Below, one piece after another: positions 16,154 to 23,391 of a stretch of DNA of 43,078 nt. Position 1 is the stretch's first letter. Every line of letters begins with the position of its first letter. A program made the position numbers and the translations under genes. Below the pieces are notes generated by a model. That model was not told where the DNA came from. It saw only the letters and a list, made by a program, of their open reading frames with translations, and ran no database searches. Source of the stretch: Pseudomonadota bacterium (lineage in GTDB: Bacteria > Bdellovibrionota > FAC87 > UBA2466); NCBI GenBank assembly GCA_009927165.1, contig RFNO01000103.1, positions 1-43,078 of the forward strand. The letters run 5' to 3'.

Positions 16154-17266
16154 ATGGTGCTCTCCTCGAACCTCCAGAAACAAATCGTTGGCTGCGTAAT
16201 CCTGTTTCTCTTGATCGGACAAGTTATGCTGTTCAGCGCTACGGGAGTGCCGGCGCTCCAGCGATACGGGTCTGAGTTTTATTTCGTAAGCCGACAAGCT
16301 CTGACTGCGATTTTAGGCTTTCTTTTCATGCTGGTCTTGTCACGAGTTAAATATCAGTTCTGGTACAAAATGGCTTATGCAGTCTTTGGCGTAGTTGTGG
16401 TGCTGGTTGCCGCTACTTTCATCCCGGGCATTGGGCATCATGCACAAGGGGCCTCTCGCTGGATCCGAATTCAGGGTTTCCTGCTTCAACCCAGCGAACT
16501 TTCCAAAATTGCGTTGCCTCTCTTTGTGGCACGAGCTCTTGCCGAACACCAAATGCAGGCATTCTCCAGCAAAAAAATTCTTGGAGTCACTGGCGCCGTA
16601 GCGCTGCTCTTAGGTCTGATCATTCGACAACCAGACTTAGGAACTACGACCCTTCTCGTTCTGTCTACTTTAGGGATATTTTTCATTGCGGGAATTAGTT
16701 TGATGTACTTGCTGACAGGATTTGTCTTGGGCGGTGTTGGATTCGGGTTAGCATTAATGCACTATGAGTATCGCAGGAAACGTCTTTTGGCCTTTCTGAA
16801 TCCCTGGGCCGATCCCCAAGGGTCTGGCTTTCAAACCATTCAAAGTTTTCTTTCCTTTCATTCGGGTGGGTTATTTGGCTCTGGCATCGGAAATGGGAAC
16901 AGCAAGCTTTTTTACCTCCCCGAAGTTCACACGGACTTTATTTTCGCGCTCGTCGGTGAGGAGCTGGGTTTTATTGGCGCTATCTTGCTGGTCGCTCTTT
17001 TTATTTATTTTTCTTATCTTCTCTTTAAAACTTCATTCAAAGCTGCTGAGCCTTTTGCTTGCTATTTGGCTTTCGGAATCGCTTTTCTCCTGGTTGCTCA
17101 AGTTACTGTGAACTTGGGGGGTGTCACTGGCCTGCTGCCTGTTAAAGGTCTCCCCCTTCCCTTTATTTCCTGGGGCCGCTCGGCTCTTGTGGTGAATCTG
17201 GCCATGGTGGGAATACTGTTGAACATCGTTCGACAGTCTGGAATGATTTCTTCGAACAACGAATAG
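16154..17266 (+). CDS. ftsW: SEDS-family peptidoglycan polymerase (FtsW)
   Basis: Integral membrane glycosyltransferase that polymerises lipid II with a partner class B PBP. The 370-residue protein has about ten hydrophobic segments. SEDS signatures are GASRWIRIQGFLLQPSELSKIALPL (about residues 98-120), IRQPDLGTTTL, FHSGGLFGSGIGNG with LPEVHTDFIFALVGEELG (about 235-270), and GLLPVKGLPLPFISWGRSAL near the end. FtsW and RodA are hard to tell apart by sequence alone. The immediate murG-murC-murB neighbours point to the septal FtsW. The usual upstream division genes (mraZ to mraY and murD) are absent here; a zinc-ribbon gene and rnhA stand in their place. Confidence 0.88.
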   Translation: MVLSSNLQKQIVGCVILFLLIGQVMLFSATGVPALQRYGSEFYFVSRQALTAILGFLFMLVLSRVKYQFWYKMAYAVFGVVVVLVAATFIPGIGHHAQGASRWIRIQGFLLQPSELSKIALPLFVARALAEHQMQAFSSKKILGVTGAVALLLGLIIRQPDLGTTTLLVLSTLGIFFIAGISLMYLLTGFVLGGVGFGLALMHYEYRRKRLLAFLNPWADPQGSGFQTIQSFLSFHSGGLFGSGIGNGNSKLFYLPEVHTDFIFALVGEELGFIGAILLVALFIYFSYLLFKTSFKAAEPFACYLAFGIAFLLVAQVTVNLGGVTGLLPVKGLPLPFISWGRSALVVNLAMVGILLNIVRQSGMISSNNE

Positions 17267-17279
17267 ACAGATCTTCAGA

Positions 17280-18356
17280 ATGTCCAAGAAAAAAATTGTG
17301 ATTACGGGAGGTGGTACTGGCGGACATGTTTTTCCTGCGCTCGCTATGGCCGAAGAGCTGAGACGGCGAAAAATGACTGTCCTCTATGTGGGAAGTGCTA
17401 AGGGAATGGAAAGCAAGCTAGTTCCACAGAAAGGTTTCCCTTTTTATGAAGTTTCCTCAGGGGCCATTAAAAACCAAAGCTTTTTAAAAATGCTCAGCAC
17501 GCTTTTTCAATTATTGAGAGGAGTGCTTTGGTCGATTGGTTTTTTACTCAGAGAAAAACCACAACTCACGCTCGGAGTAGGTGGCTATGTCTCGTTCCCG
17601 ATCTGTTTTGCAAGTTTTTTACTGAGAATCCCGATTTACCTCCAAGAACAAAATGCTTCCGTTGGAATTTCAAATCGGATCTTAGGCCATCTCGCTACTC
17701 GAATTTTTCTTGGCTTTGAAGAGGCGCGAAGTGCATTTAACCCGAAGAAGTGTCTCGTGACCGGCAATCCATTAAGGCAAGTTTTTCTGGACGCTGAGCC
17801 GGAACCTTTTTTGTCAGAAAAAAATCATTTGCTGATCATGGGAGGAAGTCAGGGCGCTAAAGTTATCAACGAGACTTTCATGGAGTTGATCCCCGAAATT
17901 ATCCGGCAATTTCCGGAAATCACCATTACTCATCAGACCGGCGTCAGCGATGCCCACCGGGTAGAAGAACATTACCAAAAAACCGCACCGGGAAAATGTA
18001 AGGTGCTTCCTTTCATCGAAAATATTGCAGAAGCTTACAATCAAGCCTCGTTGGTTGTTTGCCGGTCAGGGGCCTTAACCGTTTCCGAACTCGTTCACAT
18101 GGGCCGTCCGGCTATTTTCGTGCCCTATCCTCGGCGCGGTCAGAACGACCAGACCGCAAACGCCCGGTTTCTTCAAGACCAAGGGGCCGCCCTCGTCGTA
18201 GAGCAGGGGCATGACTTTAAAGACCGGCTCTGGAAGGCGCTTCAAAGCTGTTTTACCCCCCCCATTCTTAAAAAAATGGCCCTTCAAAGCTCCCGATTGC
18301 GATCCCCTTCAGGGCTTGCTACCATCGGCGACCAGATTGAGGACGCGATTCGTTAA
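17280..18356 (+). CDS. murG: UDP-GlcNAc--lipid I N-acetylglucosaminyltransferase
   Basis: Peripheral inner-membrane glycosyltransferase that adds GlcNAc to lipid I to make lipid II. The 358-residue length is normal. The N-terminal glycine loop is IVITGGGTGGHVFPALAMAEEL (second G-loop around SAKGMESKLVP), with GVGGYVSFP and YLQEQNASVGISNRI near residue 120. The C-terminal domain has NHLLIMGGSQGAKVINETF (about 182-200) and the UDP-GlcNAc site VVCRSGALTVSELVHMGRPAIFVPYP, ending near GQNDQTANA. It lies 13 bp after ftsW and 20 bp before murC, so it is co-transcribed with both. No strong Shine-Dalgarno is seen before the ATG, which fits coupling to ftsW translation. Confidence 0.97.
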   Translation: MSKKKIVITGGGTGGHVFPALAMAEELRRRKMTVLYVGSAKGMESKLVPQKGFPFYEVSSGAIKNQSFLKMLSTLFQLLRGVLWSIGFLLREKPQLTLGVGGYVSFPICFASFLLRIPIYLQEQNASVGISNRILGHLATRIFLGFEEARSAFNPKKCLVTGNPLRQVFLDAEPEPFLSEKNHLLIMGGSQGAKVINETFMELIPEIIRQFPEITITHQTGVSDAHRVEEHYQKTAPGKCKVLPFIENIAEAYNQASLVVCRSGALTVSELVHMGRPAIFVPYPRRGQNDQTANARFLQDQGAALVVEQGHDFKDRLWKALQSCFTPPILKKMALQSSRLRSPSGLATIGDQIEDAIR

Positions 18357-18376
18357 AAGCGCTCCGAAAGGGGATA

Positions 18377-19738
18377 ATGTACAGTACAATCAAGAGGATA
18401 CACCTTATTGGGGTGGGAGGAATCGGAATGAGCGGAATTGCCGAACTCCTGCTTCGAAACGGTTACGACGTCAGCGGGTCGGATTTGAAGCGATCAGAGC
18501 TGTGCCTCCACTTAGAACAGCTAGGGGTAAAAATTCACTTGGGTCACCAAGCTGCTCATGTCGAAAATGCAGATTTAGTCGTCTACTCATCGGCAGTAAC
18601 TCGGGAAAATCCCGAAATGAAAGCTGCGCTTGAAAAAGATATCCCGGCTATTCCTCGAGCCGAAATGCTCTCTGAATTAATGCGCTTGAAGTATGGCATT
18701 GCGGTTGCTGGCGCCCATGGGAAAACAACTACCACTTCGATGATTGCTCTTGCTCTGACCCAGGCAGGACTGGATCCCACTATTGTCGTTGGTGGCAGAA
18801 TGGATAATTTTGGCGGAACAAACGCTCGTTTGGGTTCAAGCGACTTCATGGTGGTAGAAGCGGATGAAAGCGATGGTTCTTTTAACAAGCTCACTCCGTC
18901 AATCGCAGTGGTGACCAATATCGATCGGGAGCACATGGACCACTACGAGACCATGGCAAAACTCAAAAAAGCTTTTCTATCTTTTTTGAACAAAGTTCCA
19001 TTTTATGGGTTATCCGTGATTTGTGGGGATGACCCGTACTTGCGAATGCTTCTGCCCAAAGTCACTCGCAGAAAAAAAACGTATGGTTTTGGGAGTCATA
19101 ACCATTATCAGATCACCCAGTATCAACCGATGTCAGAAGGAACGGAATGCCAAGTTCGAGTGGGCAGCGACTCTTTTGAGTTGAAGTTGCGAGCACCGGG
19201 AAAACACAATGTTCTCAATGCAGTTGCCGCGATTGCTGTAGCCGATGAACTTGGGGCATCTCGAGTGGCTACTCTGGAAGCTCTTTCTCAGTTCCAAGGA
19301 GTCCAAAGACGCTTTCACAAACGAGGCGAACTTAACGGTGTAAAATTTATTGATGATTATGCTCACCACCCTACAGAGATTTTGGCCACTTTAACTGCCG
19401 CTCGAGAAAGATTTCCTAAGAATAAAATTAGAGTTGTCTTTCAGCCCCATCGATTTTCTAGAACAGAAGATTTGTTCGATCGATTTTCCACTTGCTTCAA
19501 TCACTGCGATGCTGTTGCTGTCACTGATATTTATGCAGCAGGGGAAAGCTCGACTGGAGCAATTTCGGCTGAGCTTCTCGCGGAAAGCATCGCTCGCACC
19601 GGACACCCCAAAGCTGTTCATGTTCAAAAGCCGTTAACCGCGATTGAAAACTGGATGATTGATAGTCAACCGGGAGACATTATCATGACTTTAGGAGCGG
19701 GGGATTTGCCGAGTGTCTACCGGAACCTCTTTACATAA
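18377..19738 (+). CDS. murC: UDP-N-acetylmuramate--L-alanine ligase
   Basis: ATP-dependent Mur ligase that adds L-Ala to UDP-MurNAc, the first stem-peptide step. The 453 residues show the three Mur domains. The Rossmann-like UDP-binding part has IHLIGVGGIGMSGIAELL and VVYSSAVTRENPE. The ATPase has the P-loop GAHGKTTTTSM (about 112-122), VVEADESDGSF, and VVTNIDREHMDHY. The C-terminal ligase domain has FIDDYAHHPTEI and VVFQPHRFSRT. ATG is preceded by AAGGGG. The last 26 bp overlap murB. The recycling pair at 26073-28131 is not part of this operon but would feed UDP-MurNAc to this enzyme. Confidence 0.97.
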   Translation: MYSTIKRIHLIGVGGIGMSGIAELLLRNGYDVSGSDLKRSELCLHLEQLGVKIHLGHQAAHVENADLVVYSSAVTRENPEMKAALEKDIPAIPRAEMLSELMRLKYGIAVAGAHGKTTTTSMIALALTQAGLDPTIVVGGRMDNFGGTNARLGSSDFMVVEADESDGSFNKLTPSIAVVTNIDREHMDHYETMAKLKKAFLSFLNKVPFYGLSVICGDDPYLRMLLPKVTRRKKTYGFGSHNHYQITQYQPMSEGTECQVRVGSDSFELKLRAPGKHNVLNAVAAIAVADELGASRVATLEALSQFQGVQRRFHKRGELNGVKFIDDYAHHPTEILATLTAARERFPKNKIRVVFQPHRFSRTEDLFDRFSTCFNHCDAVAVTDIYAAGESSTGAISAELLAESIARTGHPKAVHVQKPLTAIENWMIDSQPGDIIMTLGAGDLPSVYRNLFT

Positions 19739-20660
19739 CGCCATTCAAAATGTTGCCCCTCATCTAGTGTCAATGCTAGGTGCACGAGTCCTTTTCAATG
19801 AACCACTCAAGAATCACGTTGCTTATCGAGTAGGGGGCCCAGCGGACATTTTGGTGTTTCCGAAAACAGAAGAGGAGCTCTCTCGGATTTGTCACCTCTG
19901 CGAAACTTATTCATTGCCTCTCACTGTGATTGGCCGAGGTACCAATTTACTCATCAAAGACGAAGGCATTCGTGGCATTACTCTGTCGCTGGACCACGCG
20001 TTTAAGACTATTGAAATCCTTCCGAATAGCCCTGCTGGCGCAACTTGGGTTCGTGTAGGCGGGGGAACTGGCAAACCAGACTTGCTCAACTGGGCTATCG
20101 AACAGGGCCTTACAGGTCTGGAGTTTAGTTCAGGCGTTCCCGGGACCATCGGTGGTGGCATTTACATGAATGCCGGAACCAAGTACGGCTGTTATGGAGA
20201 TGTTATAAAAGAACTTCGGATTTTTGATTTTAAGAAGGGTGCTGAAACTTTCTCGAGCGGTCAGTTCCATTTTGGTTATCGAGAGCAAACTGCTGTCAAA
20301 GATAGCTTGGTTATTTGGGCTACTTTTGAACTAAAACCCAAGAATTCCGCACTGATTCAACACGAAGTCAGCCGCATTATTCAAGAGAGAGCCGAGAAAC
20401 AACCTTTAGATTTTCCGAGTTGTGGCTCAACCTTTAAGAATCCTGAAGGTTATTCTGCAGGAAGACTGATTGAAAAGTCCGGACTCAAAGGTCTTACGGT
20501 AGGCGGAGCACAGATTTCAGAAAAGCATGCAAATTTTATTTTGAATAAAGGGAATGCAACAGCTCAGGACATCCTAGATTTAATTGAGATAGTAAAGAAA
20601 ACAGTAAAAAATCAATCTGGCATCTCTCTTGAGTGCGAAGTGATCATTCTGGGGGGATAA
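19713..20660 (+). CDS. murB: UDP-N-acetylenolpyruvoylglucosamine reductase
   Basis: FAD/NADPH enzyme that reduces enolpyruvyl-UDP-GlcNAc to UDP-MurNAc. The 315-residue product is of the shorter type. FAD-binding segments are NHVAYRVGGPADILVFP, VIGRGTNLLIKDEGI and LEFSSGVPGTIGGGIYMNAGT. The catalytic region is DFPSCGSTFKNPEGYSAGRLIE, with Ser in CGST as the usual proton donor, and the C-terminus has GGAQISEKHANFILN. The GTG start at 19713 lies inside murC with GGGG 9 bp upstream. An in-operon murC-murB overlap is typical of division/cell-wall clusters. The following ATG begins immediately after this stop codon. Confidence 0.96.
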   Translation: MSTGTSLHNAIQNVAPHLVSMLGARVLFNEPLKNHVAYRVGGPADILVFPKTEEELSRICHLCETYSLPLTVIGRGTNLLIKDEGIRGITLSLDHAFKTIEILPNSPAGATWVRVGGGTGKPDLLNWAIEQGLTGLEFSSGVPGTIGGGIYMNAGTKYGCYGDVIKELRIFDFKKGAETFSSGQFHFGYREQTAVKDSLVIWATFELKPKNSALIQHEVSRIIQERAEKQPLDFPSCGSTFKNPEGYSAGRLIEKSGLKGLTVGGAQISEKHANFILNKGNATAQDILDLIEIVKKTVKNQSGISLECEVIILGG

Positions 20661-21902
20661 ATGGCACAAGACAAACAAAAGATGAAGGTGGAATTTTCTA
20701 AAGTGGGTCTTGTCTGCAGTGGCGGAGCCACCAAAGCAGCGGCATTTCATATTGGTGTGTGCTTGGCCCTCCGAGACAAAGGATTTTCGTTTGTGGGAGG
20801 AAAAGCTGAAAACCCAAGCCCGATTAATTCGATACCGTATCCTCCTCCGAAGTATCACCCCCAACAAATCTCTACTTATGTGGGTTCCAGTGCGGGGTCG
20901 TTGATCACCACGTTGTTAGCTTCAGGAATTCCAGTGGAGTCTCTGATTAATTCATTTACTTCGGATATCAATTTCAAGATCCCTGGCGAGTTTGCGGAGA
21001 TCCCAAAAATTCAGTACCGAGACATGCTGAAAATAAACTGGCCTAGACCGTCGGCCATTCTGAAGAGCTTCAAACAAAGCCCCTTGCTGGGAAGAACATT
21101 GGAATCGATTGTACTTAAGAACTTGCGCTTGCCTGGTTTGTTTTCTACAGCTGGAATCGCTAAATATCTTCAAGATCATGTTCTGCCCACTCCCTACTTT
21201 CATGAGTTGAAAGCGGATCTGTTCGTAGTCGGCACCCAGCTGGACCACTCTCGGAAAATTATTTTTGGTCGTTACAGCACGGAAAAAACCTATGATGAGT
21301 ACTCTCAGTATGCTTCCAATGCGACCATTTTCGATGCAGTAGGTGCGTCCTTGTCGCTCCCCCCCATATTTGCTCCTTACAAAGTAAAACACGGGCCTGA
21401 CAAAACTCGGTATTACATTGATGGAGAAATCAGGGAGACGCTCTCCACCCATGTTGCAAAAGAAAATGGCTGTGATCTTTTGATTTGTTCCTATACCCAT
21501 CAACCCTATCACTACCGCGATGAAATCGGTTCATTGGTACACTATGGAATGCCTGCGATTGTAATACAGGCCCTTTATCAAGCAATTGAACAGAAAGTTT
21601 ATGCGGCAAGAAGAGCTCACGAAAACAAATCGATTGTGCTTCAAACGGTTCGTGAGTTTTTTGCTGAGAAAAAATATCCCGCTGAGGATATGCAGGAGCT
21701 TTTAAAAATACTGGCAGAACGAATCGATTTTAAGGGACGCCTGAATTACATTTTTATTCACCCTGAAGCTAAAGATAAACAGATGTTTTTTGGTGATCAC
21801 TTCACTCTTAATTCAACCACGCTTCAAGAAGTAGTCACCATCGGCTACAAGCGCGCCATGGCTGAGTTGCGCAAATACGACTTGTCTGCCGTCAGTCAAT
21901 AA
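20661..21902 (+). CDS. patatin-like phospholipase
   Basis: Patatin-family acyl hydrolase with a Ser-Asp dyad. The 413-residue protein has a Gly-rich oxyanion segment CSGGATKAAAFHIG (about 19-32), the nucleophile elbow VGSSAGSLIT (Ser77) and the dyad Asp in YYIDGEIRETLSTH (Asp254). No signal peptide is seen. Family members cleave phospholipids or other acyl esters; the substrate here is unknown. The start codon abuts the murB stop, so it is translated with the mur genes although it has no known place in that pathway. A role in membrane remodelling during growth or in host/prey membrane attack are both possible and unsupported beyond family membership. Confidence 0.9.
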   Translation: MAQDKQKMKVEFSKVGLVCSGGATKAAAFHIGVCLALRDKGFSFVGGKAENPSPINSIPYPPPKYHPQQISTYVGSSAGSLITTLLASGIPVESLINSFTSDINFKIPGEFAEIPKIQYRDMLKINWPRPSAILKSFKQSPLLGRTLESIVLKNLRLPGLFSTAGIAKYLQDHVLPTPYFHELKADLFVVGTQLDHSRKIIFGRYSTEKTYDEYSQYASNATIFDAVGASLSLPPIFAPYKVKHGPDKTRYYIDGEIRETLSTHVAKENGCDLLICSYTHQPYHYRDEIGSLVHYGMPAIVIQALYQAIEQKVYAARRAHENKSIVLQTVREFFAEKKYPAEDMQELLKILAERIDFKGRLNYIFIHPEAKDKQMFFGDHFTLNSTTLQEVVTIGYKRAMAELRKYDLSAVSQ

Positions 21903-21935
21903 GCTCTCTTTGTATACCCGCTGTGCCGGCTTTGG

Positions 21936-21950
21936 TGGCACAAAGCTTGC
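21936..21950 (+). promoter_or_regulatory. sigma-54-type (-24/-12) promoter candidate
   Basis: TGGCAC (21936-21941), five bases, then TTGC (21947-21950) gives the exact GG-N10-GC spacing of RpoN promoters and a near-consensus sequence. It lies 100 bp upstream of the lytic transglycosylase start and is the only such intergenic match I noticed in the window. TGTGCC/GGCACA (21922-21942) form an inverted repeat that overlaps the -24 element. Enhancer-binding sites were not identified. Confidence 0.5.
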
Positions 21951-22050
21951 GAAACCTGTCCCCGGCTAGGCTGTGCTTAGGCTCGGAATGCCTGCTGGAT
22001 CTAGCTAATGAATAAACGGATTTAACCAAAAACTGTCACAGGCTTTAAAA

Positions 22051-23391
22051 GTGCGCATTCGGTCGATGTGGAAATCAGCGATACAGTGGAAGTCCAGACG
22101 ACTTGGAGCACTTCATGAATTCTCTTGGAATACAGGCGTTTCGCGACTCGCTTTCGTGGTCCTCAGTTGTTTCCTAGTCAGTTTTACCTCCTTAGACCGA
22201 ATGAACACCCCTGAATGGGCGGCGCCCCAGGCAGCTCCCGTTCCGCTTATTTCTGAAGTTGCTGTGGAAAAGACAAACCCAGTCAAAAGCGAGTCATGGG
22301 GTTATTTCTATCCTGCTTGGAAGCGCTCTTCACTTTGGGCCGCGCTCCAGATTTCACAAAGCAATCAAGAGCTTTTTGAGCAGCGAGATCCGATCTACGA
22401 ATCTTTTTCCGACTTAGAAGCACTGCTCGACGACCCCAGTAATAAGATCGAGCCCGAGTTTAAGGTACCCGATTCCCTACGTGGGCGTGTGCATTTCTGG
22501 CTTCAAGTGTTTGGACGGTTTTCGAGTCGAATTAAGATAGTACATGATCGTTATCACCCCGAAGTGATTTACGGTTATATCGATATGCGCCCCTTGTTCA
22601 GAGCCACAAGTTCGCTGGCCACTGCTGCTCATCGCTCTGGGAACATTGAGAAACGTGTTTTAAAGGAACTTCGTGCTCGACTGCTCGAAGCCGGTAATTT
22701 AAGCAACACCCGACTGCTTGATAGCGAAGAAAAAGCAGAGCTTCAGAACCTTCTTGTAAAACTGGGCGGCCTTAACGAAACAGCCGTAAAAAAAGCGATT
22801 AGAAACCTGAGAACCCAAACTGGACAAAGCGATATGTTTTTGGCTGGGGTTCACCGAGCCAAGTCTCTCCTCCCTGAAATTGAAAAGATTTTTCAAGAAA
22901 AAGGATTGCCTACTGGACTTGCGCGGATCCCTTTTGTGGAATCGTCTTTTAATCCCAAAGCTTACTCAAGGATCGGGGCTATTGGTCTCTGGCAATTCGT
23001 GAGGGAAACTGCTCGACATATGATTCATGAGGATTCCGAAGATCGTTGGAGAGATCCCCTTGCGCAAAGCAAAGCAGCAGCACGACTTCTAAAACTTTAC
23101 CGAAATGTTTTGCCAGATTGGGGCATTGCGATCACTGCTTACAATTCGGGCGTGGGACGAATGCGCCGACTCACCCAAAAATATGGGATCGAATCGGTGG
23201 AGACTTTCGGACAAATTCCAGCAAAAGAAGATTTTGGGTTTGCAGGTCGAAACTTTTATGCTGAATTTTTAGCAGTAAATATTTTGGAACACTACAAGGA
23301 GACTATTTTTGATGACTTGCACCCGATCACGGGGTTTTCACTGGTGTTTCGAGACCAGCTATCAAAAGACCGCTTTCACATTAAATTTTAA
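22051..23391 (+). CDS. exported lytic transglycosylase (SLT domain, MltD-like)
   Basis: Cleaves the MurNAc-GlcNAc bond of peptidoglycan with formation of 1,6-anhydro-MurNAc. 446 residues. A long charged N-terminus precedes a hydrophobic segment (about 33-48, LAFVVLSCFLVSF), followed by a region without recognised domains. The SLT domain covers about 275-430: LARIPFVESSFNPKAYS (catalytic Glu297), RIGAIGLWQFVRETA and ITAYNSGVGRMRRL. No LysM repeats are seen. The start is GTG 22051, with ATG 22066 as an alternative. It ends convergently with the next gene, the two stop codons overlapping by 4 bp. It is probably not in the mur operon, since a 148-bp gap with a sigma-54-like promoter precedes it. 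Confidence 0.9.
   Translation: MRIRSMWKSAIQWKSRRLGALHEFSWNTGVSRLAFVVLSCFLVSFTSLDRMNTPEWAAPQAAPVPLISEVAVEKTNPVKSESWGYFYPAWKRSSLWAALQISQSNQELFEQRDPIYESFSDLEALLDDPSNKIEPEFKVPDSLRGRVHFWLQVFGRFSSRIKIVHDRYHPEVIYGYIDMRPLFRATSSLATAAHRSGNIEKRVLKELRARLLEAGNLSNTRLLDSEEKAELQNLLVKLGGLNETAVKKAIRNLRTQTGQSDMFLAGVHRAKSLLPEIEKIFQEKGLPTGLARIPFVESSFNPKAYSRIGAIGLWQFVRETARHMIHEDSEDRWRDPLAQSKAAARLLKLYRNVLPDWGIAITAYNSGVGRMRRLTQKYGIESVETFGQIPAKEDFGFAGRNFYAEFLAVNILEHYKETIFDDLHPITGFSLVFRDQLSKDRFHIKF

Noticed and set aside
18211-18633. 140-codon frame overlapping the murG-murC junction
   Set aside because: Out of frame with two clear genes and without family motifs; a shadow.
21903-22050. Possible cyclic-di-GMP riboswitch (GCACAAAGC and GCGAAACC pieces)
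   Set aside because: Element order and spacing do not match the GEMM consensus; the sigma-54 element explains the same bases better.
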